Shown: positions 35,827 through 44,674 of the stretch, piece after piece
Numbering within the stretch: position 1 is the stretch's first letter
Layout: every line of letters begins with the position of its first letter
Assembly (NCBI GenBank): GCA_018828385.1
Contig: JAHJVE010000023.1
Span: 496,001 to 560,000, forward strand
Direction: 5' to 3'
DNA length: 64,000 bases
Origin: Gammaproteobacteria bacterium
GTDB taxonomy: Bacteria; Pseudomonadota; Gammaproteobacteria; Burkholderiales; Rhodocyclaceae
Position numbers and translations under genes: made by a program
Notes under the pieces: generated by a model
The model's database searches: none
Told to the model about the DNA's origin: nothing
The model's input: the letters and a program-made list of their open reading frames with translations, nothing else

Positions 35827-36801
35827 TCACCCCTGAACTGGCTTTTTCCCGAACAGCGTATCGGTCAGTTTGACGTACCAGGCGGCCGACTGGACCTGGA
35901 TGATGTAGGCCAGCGTGATGACCAGGGCGGCGTCGGAGGCGGCGCTGCCGAAGGCGTTCATGGCCAGGGCCAGGGCAATCGACAGGTTGCGCATGACTGT
36001 GCCGTACACCAGCGCGATGGCGTCGCCGCGCGGCAGCAGGGCCTTGGCGACGAGGGTGCTGAGGAGATAGTTGATGCCGTAGAGGGCGAGCAGCGGGCCG
36101 ACGAGTTGCAGCAGTTCGGCCGGCTGGGCGGCGAGTTGCTGGGCCTTGAGGGCCATGGCGACGAAGACGATGCCGAGTACGCCGAGCGTCGAGAAGGGCG
36201 GGAACTTCGGCCCCCATTCGGCCTGGAATGCTTTCTGGCCGTGCTTTTTGAGCAGGTAACTTTGCGTGAAGTGACCGGCCACCATGGGCAGAAAAACGAT
36301 GAAGACGATCTGCGAAAACACCGCCCACAGATCGACCGGCACCGTCGCGCCCATCAGCCACTGGACGTAGAACGGCGTGGCCAGAGAACCGAGGATCAGG
36401 CCGAGCACGGTCATCTTGACGGCCGCGCCGAGGTTGCCGCCGGCAAAGCCGGTCCACGAAATGGTCATCCCCGAGGTCGGCAGCAGCGCGGCGAGCAGCA
36501 GGCCCATGGCGTAATAGGGCTGAGTCGGGAAGAAATACTGGCCAAGGCCGAAGGCGATGAAGGGGATGATGCCGAAGTTGATCAACTGGGCGAGCAGTTG
36601 TGCCTTGCTGTCGCCGCCTTCGAGCACCTTGGTCAGCTTGAGCGTGACCATCATCGGATAGACCATCAGGAAGGTGAGCGGCACGATCAGCGACTTGAGC
36701 CAGGCAGTCGGCGCGAGCAGGCCAAAGCCGAAACCGAGCACCAGCATGACCGGAATGGCGAGGATCAGATTCTTTGAAACGAGGGACAATAACTTCAGCA
36801 C
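35827..36801 (-). CDS. Bile acid:sodium symporter / arsenic-resistance-like transporter
   Basis: A 324-residue membrane protein with nine or ten helices of the BASS/ACR3 fold. Characteristic stretches are VPLTFLMVYPMMVTLKLTKV, LLAALLPTSGMTISWTGFAG and VYGTVMRNLSIALALAMNAFG. The last resembles the crossover motif of the superfamily. Substrate could be arsenite, bile acid-like or organic anions; no ars genes are near. The start is GTG at 36801, with CTGGAG upstream. It is not obviously in an operon. Confidence 0.82.
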   Translation of the reverse strand: MLKLLSLVSKNLILAIPVMLVLGFGFGLLAPTAWLKSLIVPLTFLMVYPMMVTLKLTKVLEGGDSKAQLLAQLINFGIIPFIAFGLGQYFFPTQPYYAMGLLLAALLPTSGMTISWTGFAGGNLGAAVKMTVLGLILGSLATPFYVQWLMGATVPVDLWAVFSQIVFIVFLPMVAGHFTQSYLLKKHGQKAFQAEWGPKFPPFSTLGVLGIVFVAMALKAQQLAAQPAELLQLVGPLLALYGINYLLSTLVAKALLPRGDAIALVYGTVMRNLSIALALAMNAFGSAASDAALVITLAYIIQVQSAAWYVKLTDTLFGKKPVQG

Positions 36802-36928
36802 GATGTTCTCCAGAAGCCCCGCAATGGCTCTCGGTTACATAAGCAAACAATTATACGCCTCGGGTTTGCCGTCATTCGATTAACATCAGCATTTGCTAAT
36901 TTTCTCTTCAGAAAAGCCCTGCCCGCCC

Positions 36929-38143
36929 ATGACCCGCCTCTTTCGTTCCCGCTCCAGCCTGCTTGTCATTGCAGGCATTGCCACCGTGGCCCTGCTTGTC
37001 GCCGGCTATACCGGCTGGGGTGGCGAGCGCGTCGTAGTGGCCGTGGCCGAACGCGGCGAGTTGCGCCAGGCGGTGGTGGCCAGCGGCCGGGTGCGGACGC
37101 CGCAGCGCATCGAGGTGGCGGCGCAGATCAGCGCTCGCGTGGTCGCCGTCAAGGTGCGCGAAGACGATGCCGTGACGGCCGGCCAGACGATGGTCCAGCT
37201 CGACGACACCGAATGGCGGGCGAGCGCCGCCCAGGCCCGAGCCAGCCTGGCGCAGGCCGAGGCCAAACAGCGCCAGCTCGACCGCCTCGGCCGGCCGGTG
37301 GCCGAGCAAAGCGTGCAGCAGGCGGAAGCCAACGCCCAGCAGGCGAAGCGCCAATTGGAGCGGGTCGGCGAACTGGTCGCCAAGGGTTTCTACAGCACTG
37401 CCCAGCTCGACGATGCCCGGCGCAACGCGCAGGTCGCCGACAGCCAGTGGCAGGCGGCCAAATTGCAGTTGGCCAGCAACCAGCCGGGCGGCAGCGAGGC
37501 GCAGGTCGTGCGCAGCAATGTCGAACAGGCGCGCGCCGCGCTGGCCGTGGCCGAAGCGCGGCTGGCCTACGCCACGCTGTCGGCGCCGGGTGCTGGCCGG
37601 GTGCTGACGCGCAATGTCGAAGCCGGCGACATGGTGCAGCCGGGCAAGGTTTTACTGACCGTGGCGCCGCAGGGCGACACCGAATTGACGGCGCAGATCG
37701 ACGAGAAAAATCTCGCCCTGCTCCAGCTTGGGCAAACGGCGCTGGCTTCGGCCGATGCCTACCCGGGCGAACGCTTCAAGGCCGAGGTCACCTACATCGC
37801 CCCGGCCGTCGATGCCCAGCGCGGCTCGGTCGAAATCCGCCTGCGCGTCGCCGAGCCGCCGGCTTACCTGAAACACGAAATGACCGTTTCCATCGACATC
37901 GCCTCGGCCCACCGCGCCGACACGCTGATCGTGCCGGCCGATGTCGTCCGCGACCAGGCGTCCGGCCAACCGTGGGTGATGGTGGTGCGTGACGGCGTGG
38001 CGCAGCGCCAGCCGGTCAAGCTCGGCATCCGCGGCGCTGGCCGGGTGGAAATCCTCGATGGCGTCGTTGCCGGGGAGGCACTGGCTGCGGCCAGCCAGAC
38101 TCTGGCCGAGGGCCGCAAGGTTGCTACGGTCAACCGGAAATAA
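36929..38143 (+). CDS. Efflux periplasmic adaptor (HlyD/MacA-type)
   Basis: A 404-residue membrane fusion protein. An N-terminal anchor covers about residues 9-28 (LLVIAGIATVALLVAGYTGW). A lipoyl/biotinyl-type half (residues 45-90) follows, then a long coiled-coil hairpin (about 95-200, Gln/Ala-rich) and the second lipoyl half (YATLSAPGAGRVLTRNVEAGD). Beta-barrel and membrane-proximal domains come last. It links an inner-membrane ABC permease to the outer membrane. The C-terminal residues VATVNRK and the TAA stop come from a repeat copy. The start ATG 36929 fits the anchor; an earlier in-frame ATG at 36893 exists. The next two genes are its permease and ATPase. Confidence 0.9.
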   Translation: MTRLFRSRSSLLVIAGIATVALLVAGYTGWGGERVVVAVAERGELRQAVVASGRVRTPQRIEVAAQISARVVAVKVREDDAVTAGQTMVQLDDTEWRASAAQARASLAQAEAKQRQLDRLGRPVAEQSVQQAEANAQQAKRQLERVGELVAKGFYSTAQLDDARRNAQVADSQWQAAKLQLASNQPGGSEAQVVRSNVEQARAALAVAEARLAYATLSAPGAGRVLTRNVEAGDMVQPGKVLLTVAPQGDTELTAQIDEKNLALLQLGQTALASADAYPGERFKAEVTYIAPAVDAQRGSVEIRLRVAEPPAYLKHEMTVSIDIASAHRADTLIVPADVVRDQASGQPWVMVVRDGVAQRQPVKLGIRGAGRVEILDGVVAGEALAAASQTLAEGRKVATVNRK

Positions 38144-38159
38144 CGGCCAAAAATGAAAT
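38121..38159 (-). repeat. Interspersed repeat copy 9 (stop/start junction, strong)
   Basis: Reads TTGCTACGGTCAACCGG, AAATAACGGCC, AAAAATGAAAT. The embedded TAA at 38141 ends the adaptor gene and the embedded ATG at 38153 starts the permease gene. Confidence 0.9.
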
Positions 38160-39373
38160 CCTGGATGCCTTTCGAGTGGATCGCCGCCATCCGCTTCCTG
38201 CGTGAGGGCCGCATGCAGTCGCTGCTGATCATCGTCGGCGTTGGTGTTGGCGTCGCCGTCATCGTCTTCATGTCGGCGCTGCTTTCCGGTTTGCAGGCCA
38301 ATCTGGTCAAACGCACGCTCAGTTCGCAAGCCCACATCGTGCTGTTGCCGCCCGAAGAAATCGCCCGGCCGCAATCGCCGGCGGCGGGCATTTCGCTCCG
38401 CCTGCAAAAACAGGCCCAGCGCCTGCGCTCAATCGATCAGTGGCAGCAGATTCAGGCCCGGCTGGAAGGCTTGCCGAACATCGCCGCCATCTCGCCGATG
38501 GCTTCCGGCCCGGCCTTCGTCGTGCGCGGCGACGCCAACAAGGCGATCACCCTGCTCGGCATCGACCCGGTGCGCTACAGCGGCGTCATCGCCCTGCCTG
38601 AACGCATGGTCGCCGGCCAGTTGCGCGTCGGCGCCGGCGAGGCGGTGATCGGCATCGAGCTGGCCAAGGACCTCGGCGCCGACATCGGCGACAAGATCCG
38701 CGTCACGACGGCCGGCGATGCGACCGAAACCTTCACCGTCACCGGCCTCTTTGACCTCGGCAACAAGGGCGTCAATGCCCGCAACGTCTATGTCAGCCTG
38801 CGCTCGGCGCAAAGCCTGCTTGATCTGGTCGGCGGCGTATCGAGCATCGACATTTCACTGCACGACATCGACGAGGCCGAACGGCTGGCCAGCAAAATTG
38901 CCGCCGAAACCGGCCTGACTGCCGACAGCTGGATCAAGACCAACGCCCAGTTCGTCACCGCGCTGACCTCACAGCGCGTGTCGAGCAACGTCATCCGCTT
39001 TTTCATCGGCCTCTCGGTCGCTTTCGGCATCGCCAGCGTGCTCGTCGTTTCGGTCATCCAGCGCGCCCGCGAAATCGGCATCCTGCGCGCCATGGGGGCC
39101 TCGCAGGGGCAGATGCTGCGCATTTTCCTGCTCCAGGGCGGCATTGTCGGCTTCTTCGGTTCCCTGCTCGGCTCCGGCCTGGCCTGGACTTTCCTGATGC
39201 TCTGGCGGCTCATGGCGCGCAACGCGGACGGTTCGCCGATGTTTGTCATCGGCGTTGATCCCGGGCTGGTCGCCATTGCGGCCGGCGGCGCCAGTCTGGT
39301 CGGCATCCTCGCCGCCCTGCTGCCGGCCCGCCGGGCGGCGCGCCTTGATCCGGTGGTGGCGATCCGTGGCTGA
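38153..39373 (+). CDS. ABC transporter permease (MacB/LolC-E type)
   Basis: A 406-residue permease of the MacB/FtsX superfamily. The first transmembrane segment is about 20-45 ([19 protein letters not shown]). A large periplasmic domain follows (about 50-270). Three more helices occur: [40 protein letters not shown] and [20 protein letters not shown]. The motif [19 protein letters not shown] is a family mark. Its start codon lies in a repeat copy; its stop overlaps or nearly overlaps the ATPase gene. Likely cargo is a lipoprotein, peptide or macrolide; undetermined. Confidence 0.9.
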   Translation: MKSWMPFEWIAAIRFLREGRMQSLLIIVGVGVGVAVIVFMSALLSGLQANLVKRTLSSQAHIVLLPPEEIARPQSPAAGISLRLQKQAQRLRSIDQWQQIQARLEGLPNIAAISPMASGPAFVVRGDANKAITLLGIDPVRYSGVIALPERMVAGQLRVGAGEAVIGIELAKDLGADIGDKIRVTTAGDATETFTVTGLFDLGNKGVNARNVYVSLRSAQSLLDLVGGVSSIDISLHDIDEAERLASKIAAETGLTADSWIKTNAQFVTALTSQRVSSNVIRFFIGLSVAFGIASVLVVSVIQRAREIGILRAMGASQGQMLRIFLLQGGIVGFFGSLLGSGLAWTFLMLWRLMARNADGSPMFVIGVDPGLVAIAAGGASLVGILAALLPARRAARLDPVVAIRG

Positions 39374-39377
39374 TCCC

Positions 39378-40088
39378 GTGACCCATCCCGTCCTCCAGCT
39401 CACCGGCATCCGCAAATCCTACGGTAGCGGCGAAACGGAAAGCGAAATCCTGCACGGCATCGACCTGCGCCTCGAACGCGGCGAATTCGCCGCCCTGATC
39501 GGCCCCTCCGGCTCCGGCAAAAGCACCCTGCTCAACCTCATCGGCCTGCTCGACCGGCCGAGCGGCGGCCAACTGTTCATCGACGGCCAGGAAACCGGCC
39601 AGCTCGACGACACCGGCCTGACCCGCCTGCGCGGCCAGCGCATCGGCTTCGTCTTCCAGCACCACCACCTGATTCCCGCCTTCACGGCGCTGGAAAACGT
39701 CGCCATGCCGCTGCTCGTCGCCCGCGGCCGCCCCGACGCCGAGATGTTCGAGCAGGCCGGCCGACTGCTCGACCAGGTCGGCCTCGCCGAGCGCAAGCAG
39801 AATCTCGCCAACCAGCTTTCCGGCGGCCAGCAACAGCGCGTCGCCATCGCCCGCGCCCTGGCCATGAGCCCTTCGCTGGTGCTCGCCGACGAACCCACCG
39901 GCAACCTCGACACCCATTCCGCCGACGACGTCTTCGCCCTGCTCCGCGAGGTCAACACCCGGCTCAACACCACTTTCCTGATCGTCACCCACGACCGCCG
40001 CCTCGCCGCCCGCTGCGACCGGATCATCGAAATGGTGGATGGCGACATCGTCGCCGACGACCGCGTTCACGATAAATTACCAGCCTGA
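39378..40088 (+). CDS. ABC transporter ATP-binding protein (MacB/LolD type)
   Basis: About 236 residues. Walker A is [14 protein letters not shown], the Q-loop [19 protein letters not shown], the signature [14 protein letters not shown], Walker [13 protein letters not shown] and the H-loop IVTHDRR. I start at GTG 39378; GTG at 39366, inside the permease end, is an alternative that adds four residues. It is the third gene of the adaptor-permease-ATPase exporter. The pseudo-four-base junction implies translational coupling. Confidence 0.9.
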   Translation: MTHPVLQLTGIRKSYGSGETESEILHGIDLRLERGEFAALIGPSGSGKSTLLNLIGLLDRPSGGQLFIDGQETGQLDDTGLTRLRGQRIGFVFQHHHLIPAFTALENVAMPLLVARGRPDAEMFEQAGRLLDQVGLAERKQNLANQLSGGQQQRVAIARALAMSPSLVLADEPTGNLDTHSADDVFALLREVNTRLNTTFLIVTHDRRLAARCDRIIEMVDGDIVADDRVHDKLPA

Positions 40089-40105
40089 CCACGACGGAAA
40101 CCACC

Positions 40106-40840
40106 ATGAACAAACTGCTGACCTTCGGCGAACAGATCAACGGCTACGAGGTTCCCGTCCTCAACGAACGGGAAGTCCGGGCCAGCGCCGGCATCCTCTT
40201 TTTCCTGGCCCTGATCGCCTTCATGAACGCCTGGCTGGTCGGCGACTTTCGCTTCACGCGGGTCTTCGTCGTCGCCTTCCTGATCGATTTCAGCATCCGT
40301 GTCTTCATCAACCCGAAATACGCTCCCAGCCTCGTTCTTGGCCGCCTGATGGTACGCCGGCAGCAGCCCGAATACGTTGGCGCGCCGCAAAAGCGCTTCG
40401 CCTGGGCCATCGGCTGGACACTGGCGCTGGCCATGTTGTTTCTCGTCGTCATCAACCGCGTCATCGGGCCGGTCAACCTGATCATCTGCGCCACCTGCCT
40501 GTTGCTGATGTTCTTCGAATCAGCCTTCGGCATCTGCCTCGGCTGCAAGATCTACAACCTGTTCAGCCTGCGTCAGGCCCAGCTTTGCCCCGGCGGCGTT
40601 TGCGAGACGCGAACGGCCTTGCCGGTCAGCCGCGCCCAGATGGCGGTGACCGTGTTGTTCCTTGTCGGCATGGTCTTTATCGGCCGAGCCTTGTTGAACG
40701 ACGCCCGCGATGCCGAACCTCAAGCGGCCGCCGCTGCGACGCCCGAAACGGCCCAGCCCGCCAGCGATTGCACGCCACCTGATTGGGCGGTCGCCATGGG
40801 CCATGCCGACAAATGGAAGCTGCACCACAACTGCAAATAA
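40106..40840 (+). CDS. DUF4395 membrane protein
   Basis: A 244-residue membrane protein. Helices appear at about 28-45, 50-67, 105-122, 127-148 and 175-195. The N-terminal block FGEQINGYEVPVLNEREVRA and RVFINPKYAPSLVLGRLMV fit the DUF4395 pattern. A conserved pair of cysteines sits in FGICLGCKIYN, which could be a redox or metal site. The C-terminus (after 195) is a periplasmic Ala/Thr tail ending with a Cys in HHNCK. It follows the exporter by 17 bases but probably belongs with the thiol-type genes downstream. Confidence 0.82.
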   Translation: MNKLLTFGEQINGYEVPVLNEREVRASAGILFFLALIAFMNAWLVGDFRFTRVFVVAFLIDFSIRVFINPKYAPSLVLGRLMVRRQQPEYVGAPQKRFAWAIGWTLALAMLFLVVINRVIGPVNLIICATCLLLMFFESAFGICLGCKIYNLFSLRQAQLCPGGVCETRTALPVSRAQMAVTVLFLVGMVFIGRALLNDARDAEPQAAAAATPETAQPASDCTPPDWAVAMGHADKWKLHHNCK

Positions 40841-40858
40841 CCTGAAAACGGACAGAAC

Positions 40859-41281
40859 ATGAGCTCCCGCCAAAAACTCATTGCGACTTTCGCCATCGCC
40901 CTCATCGGCCTCATTCCGGCACTTTCCCAGGCCGCCCCGCCGACCGTCGAAATCATCGCCATGGCCCATCCGCCGGTACAGAGCGCCCTCAAACCGCTGC
41001 GCGAATGGCTGTCTGGCCAGGCCGGCAAAGTCCGGGTCGTCGAGATTGACGCTGAAAGCCCGACCGGCGAAAAGCGCCTTGAAACCATCGGCCTCAAGGG
41101 CCACGTCCCCATCGCCATCCTGATCGACGGCAAGACCGCCTTCCAGCGCAAAAACGGCAGCGCCGTCAATTTCGTCAACTTCCCGGCGGTCAAGGAAAGC
41201 CCGGCCGGCATACGCGGCGACTGGCTGACCGAAGATGTGGAGGCGGCAGTGGTCGAGCATTTAGGCAAGGCCGGGCGCTAA
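40859..41281 (+). CDS. Periplasmic thioredoxin-fold-like hypothetical protein
   Basis: A 140-residue exported protein with a signal peptide at 1-25 (ALIGLIPALSQA). The mature part begins PPTVEIIAMAHPPVQSALKP, an alternating pattern like a thioredoxin fold, but the CxxC is absent and HPPV takes its place. GLKGHVPIAILIDGKTAF resembles the cis-Pro and final strand region. I cannot name a family. It is located between a DUF4395 gene and a thioredoxin/DsbD-like gene, which suggests a shared thiol-handling role, though this protein has no catalytic Cys. Confidence 0.7.
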   Translation: MSSRQKLIATFAIALIGLIPALSQAAPPTVEIIAMAHPPVQSALKPLREWLSGQAGKVRVVEIDAESPTGEKRLETIGLKGHVPIAILIDGKTAFQRKNGSAVNFVNFPAVKESPAGIRGDWLTEDVEAAVVEHLGKAGR

Positions 41282-41357
41282 GCGCCGCGCCGACTGGCGG
41301 TTGCCGCGGAACCGGCTATCCTGAGACTAGCGCCGCTATCCCGCCGCGCCGACAAAC

Positions 41358-42560
41358 ATGTTTCCCCGCCTCCTTTTCGCCTCCCTGTTCAGCCTGTGCC
41401 TCGCCCTCCCGGCCTGGGCACAGGGCGAGGTTGATCTTTTCCTGTTCTGGTCCTTGCGCTGCCCGCACTGCCTGGAAGCGCGGCCGCAGGTGCAGGCGCT
41501 GGCGGCAGAGCAGCCGTGGCTACGCCTGCATGACCAGGAAATCACCCAGTCGCCGGAAAACCTCGAACGTTTCGTCACCATGGCGCGTGAGCTTGGCGAG
41601 GAGGCGCAATCCGTCCCGACGCTGATTTACTGCGGCCGCATGGAAGTCGGCTGGGATGATCGCCCGGAAGCCCAGGCGGCCCTGCTCGCCCGGCTGAAAG
41701 CCTGCCGCGACGGCAGCGGCGAGACCGCGAAGCCGGTTGCCAACGAGCCACTGAACCTGCCGCTGATAGGTGAAATCGATCCGGCGTCAGCCTCGCTCCC
41801 CTTGCTGACTTTGCTACTGGCCGGGCTGGATGCCTTCAATCCCTGCGCCTTTTTCGTGTTGCTCTTTTTGCTGTCGCTGCTCATCCATCAGCATCAGCGC
41901 AGCCGGATGCTGCTTATCGGCGGCGTCTTCGTCGCTTTTTCCGGGCTGATGTATTTCGCCTTCATGGCCGCCTGGCTCAATCTGTTTCTTGTCGTCGGCA
42001 GCCTGCCCTGGGTCACCGCCGGCGCCGGGTTGGTTGCCTTGCTGATCGGGGCGTTCAACATCAAGGATTTCGTCGCTTTCAAGCACGGGCCTTCACTGTC
42101 GATTACGGAAGGACGCAAGGCCGATATTTTTCAGCGCGGCCGGCGCATCCTGGCCGCCGGCAGCCTGCCGGCCATGCTGGCGGCGACCGTCGTGCTAGCG
42201 ATTGCCGCCAATTTCTACGAACTGCTGTGCACGGCCGGCTTCCCGATGGTTTTCACGCGCCTGCTCACCCTGCGCGAACATGGCCTCGGCCAGCATTACC
42301 TGTACCTGGCGCTGTACAACGTGATTTACGTTTTGCCGCTGCTCGTCATCGTGCTCGCCTTCGTCCGCTCAATGGGCACGCGCAAGCTCAGCGAACGCGA
42401 CGGCCGACTGCTCAAACTGCTCTCGGGGCTGATGATGGCCGGCCTCGGCGCCGTCCTGCTAGTGGCGCCGGAACGCCTCGACCAGCCGGCAGTGGCGCTG
42501 GCCTTGCCGGCCATAGCCGTGGCGTTGACCTGGCTGGCCAGGCACTACGGTCGACTTTGA
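41358..42560 (+). CDS. Thioredoxin-DsbD-like membrane fusion protein
   Basis: A 400-residue protein. A signal peptide covers 1-21. A thioredoxin-like domain with the CPHC site follows (FWSLRCPHCLEARP, about 31-44). From about residue 150 comes a polytopic domain with at least six helices (LAGLDAFNPCAFFVLLFLLS, MLLIGGVFVAFSGLMYFAFM, and others). The NPCAFFVL motif is like the DsbD/CcdA core Cys, and a second conserved Cys occurs in ELLCTAGFPMVF. It could carry electrons from cytoplasmic thioredoxin to the periplasm with its own thiol domain. The stop codon lies within a repeat copy. Confidence 0.85.
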   Translation: MFPRLLFASLFSLCLALPAWAQGEVDLFLFWSLRCPHCLEARPQVQALAAEQPWLRLHDQEITQSPENLERFVTMARELGEEAQSVPTLIYCGRMEVGWDDRPEAQAALLARLKACRDGSGETAKPVANEPLNLPLIGEIDPASASLPLLTLLLAGLDAFNPCAFFVLLFLLSLLIHQHQRSRMLLIGGVFVAFSGLMYFAFMAAWLNLFLVVGSLPWVTAGAGLVALLIGAFNIKDFVAFKHGPSLSITEGRKADIFQRGRRILAAGSLPAMLAATVVLAIAANFYELLCTAGFPMVFTRLLTLREHGLGQHYLYLALYNVIYVLPLLVIVLAFVRSMGTRKLSERDGRLLKLLSGLMMAGLGAVLLVAPERLDQPAVALALPAIAVALTWLARHYGRL

Positions 42561-42594
42561 TTTTGGCCGTTTTTCCGGGTTGACCGTAGCAATC
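42556..42594 (+). repeat. Interspersed repeat copy 10 (overlaps a stop codon, strong)
   Basis: TTTGATTTTGGCCG, T run, CCGGGTTGACCGTAGCAA. The TGA at 42558 is the stop of the DsbD-like gene, where the usual TTTCAATTTT reads TTTGATTTT. Confidence 0.88.
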
Positions 42595-42613
42595 TGAAAA
42601 TCGTCCCGGCGCC

Positions 42614-43972
42614 TCAGTCTTGGACTTGCGCGAACTGCTCGCGCAGGGCATCGACGACAACGCGTTCGCCGCGCACCGTGAAGATGGCGCCGTCGGCATC
42701 GGCACGTTCTTCCAGCACCTCGCAACTGGCAAAGATGTCCTTGCGCAACTGCTGCGCCGACCAGGGCAGGAAAAGCTCGGCCTCGACATGATCACGCTGA
42801 AAAAAGGCGATGATCTGGAGGCGCAGCGCGGCCACGTCATCCGGTTGGCGGGCGCTCATCACGACGCAATCCGGGTACATCGCCCGCAAGGCCGCTGCGC
42901 ACTCGGCCTGCGCAGCGGCATCGCCAACGTGGTCGATCTTGTTGAAGATGCGCAGACGCGGCACGACATCGGCGCCGATCTCTTCGAGCACCTTGTCGGT
43001 CACCTCAAGCTGGCGCTCGAAGCCAGGATCGCTGGCATCGATGACATGGAGCAGCAAGGACGCATCGAGCGCCTCATCGAGCGTGGACTTGAACGAGGCA
43101 ACCAGGCCGTGCGGCAGGTTCTTGATGAAACCGACCGTATCGCTGACCAGCACGCGCGGCACGCTCTCCGGATACAAGGCGCGAACGGTGGTGTCGAGCG
43201 TCGCAAACAGCTTGTTGGCAACCAGCACTTCACTGCCGGTCAGCGCCCGCATCAGCGTCGATTTGCCAGCGTTGGTGTAGCCGACCAGCGCGACGGCGGC
43301 CTGGCTCTGGCGTTCCTGACGGCGGGCGCGCTGGGTCTTGCGCTCGGCTTCCATGGCAAGGATTTCCAGCTGCAGTTCGGCGATCCTGTCGCGGATCTTT
43401 CGCTTGTCGAGTTCGGTGTGCGACTCGCCGGCCCCGCGACCGCCGACACCGCTACGTTGCCGCCCCTGCGGCCCGGCCAGCTTGGCCGCCTCACGCAGAC
43501 GCGGCGCCATGTAGCCGAGGCGGGCGATTTCCACCTGCGCCTTGGCCGCCCGCGAGCGGGCATTGCGATGGAAAATTTCGAGGATGACCATGGTCCGGTC
43601 CATGACCTCGCAACCAGCCTCAATTTCCAGATTGCGCGCCTGCGACGGCGAAATCTCGTGATCGACGAGAATCGCGTCGATCTCCGGCAAATTCGACTCG
43701 GCCAGCGACAGCACCTCATCGCCCGCCTCATCAAAAATCGGCTCGCCGTGCACGAAAGCACGTATTTCCTGCCGCTTGCCGACACCCAGATAACCCGTCG
43801 TATCAAAGCTCGTGCGCTTCTGGACGAAGCTATGAATAACCTTGAAACCCAGTGTTTTAGCTAGTTCGCGCAGTTCGGTCAGCGACGCTTCGAACTCCAT
43901 GTCGCTCACGTTCGGTAGCTGTACGGACGCGGCAACGGCGACCCTGAGCTTTTGTTCTACTTCCATCTGCAT
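42614..43972 (-). CDS. hflX: GTPase HflX
   Basis: A 452-residue ribosome-associated GTPase, which rescues or splits stalled ribosomes in this family. An N-terminal HflX domain comes first (SFDTTGYLGVGKRQEIRAFV, ISPSQARNLE). A Gly-rich stretch follows (RQRSGVGGRGAGES). The GTPase domain has G1 GYTNAGKST, G3 DTVGFIKNLP and G4 NKIDHVG. The C-terminal region has EAELFLPWSAQQLR. I start at ATG 43972 (MQMEVEQ); MEV at 43966 is equally possible. The longer open frame to 44428 overlaps the divergent gpx promoter and is not used. Confidence 0.93.
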   Translation of the reverse strand: MQMEVEQKLRVAVAASVQLPNVSDMEFEASLTELRELAKTLGFKVIHSFVQKRTSFDTTGYLGVGKRQEIRAFVHGEPIFDEAGDEVLSLAESNLPEIDAILVDHEISPSQARNLEIEAGCEVMDRTMVILEIFHRNARSRAAKAQVEIARLGYMAPRLREAAKLAGPQGRQRSGVGGRGAGESHTELDKRKIRDRIAELQLEILAMEAERKTQRARRQERQSQAAVALVGYTNAGKSTLMRALTGSEVLVANKLFATLDTTVRALYPESVPRVLVSDTVGFIKNLPHGLVASFKSTLDEALDASLLLHVIDASDPGFERQLEVTDKVLEEIGADVVPRLRIFNKIDHVGDAAAQAECAAALRAMYPDCVVMSARQPDDVAALRLQIIAFFQRDHVEAELFLPWSAQQLRKDIFASCEVLEERADADGAIFTVRGERVVVDALREQFAQVQD

Positions 43973-44098
43973 GCGAAATTGTTTCTCTTGATTTGGCGAA
44001 GGCAGATAGTAACCGGCCGCCCCCTCATTACCGCCATCGCGCGCGCCATTCAACACGTAAAATACGCCCGCCCCCTCCGACCACGAAACGAGATCACC

Positions 44099-44647
44099 AT
44101 GACCGCCCCCCTCTACGACATTCCCCTCAAAAGCCTCGATGGTCGCGCCCTGACACTGAGCGAGTTCAAGGGGCAGGTGTTGCTGGTTGTAAACGTCGCC
44201 TCCAAATGCGGGCTGACGCCGCAGTACGCCGGGCTGGAAAGCCTGTTCAAGGCGTATCGCGGGCGCGGTTTGCAGGTGCTGGGCTTTCCGTGCAACGACT
44301 TTGCGGCACAGGAACCAGGTTCGGCTGAGGAAATCGCCAGCTTTTGCACGACCAATTTTGGCGTCGAGTTCCCGATGTTCGAAAAGCTCAACATCAACAG
44401 CGCGCCGCGCCATCCGCTCTACGCGCAACTGATCGGCGCGCAGCCCGAAGCGGTCTTCCCGGCCGGCAGCGATTTCCGCGAAAAGCTGGCCGGTTACGGC
44501 TGTTCGCCCAAGCAGGCGGGTGACGTGCTGTGGAACTTCGAGAAATTCCTGATCGGGCGCGACGGCCGGATTCTCCAGCGTTTTTCGCCGGATACCACGC
44601 CGGACGATCCGGCCCTGGTCGCCGCGATTGAAGCGGCCCTCGGCTGA
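44099..44647 (+). CDS. Glutathione peroxidase (cysteine type)
   Basis: A 182-residue peroxidase of the GPx family. The active-site loop is NVASKCGLTPQY with Cys in place of selenocysteine. FPCNDFAAQEPGS carries the second conserved region, and WNFEKFLIGRDG the catalytic Trp/Asn. It is likely a soluble thioredoxin- or glutathione-dependent peroxidase for hydrogen peroxide or lipid peroxides. An ATG at 44099 with an upstream ACGAAACGAGA region is used. The gene is divergent from hflX. Confidence 0.92.
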   Translation: MTAPLYDIPLKSLDGRALTLSEFKGQVLLVVNVASKCGLTPQYAGLESLFKAYRGRGLQVLGFPCNDFAAQEPGSAEEIASFCTTNFGVEFPMFEKLNINSAPRHPLYAQLIGAQPEAVFPAGSDFREKLAGYGCSPKQAGDVLWNFEKFLIGRDGRILQRFSPDTTPDDPALVAAIEAALG

Positions 44648-44674
44648 CCCTGCAACCCAAAAACAAGAAGATCG

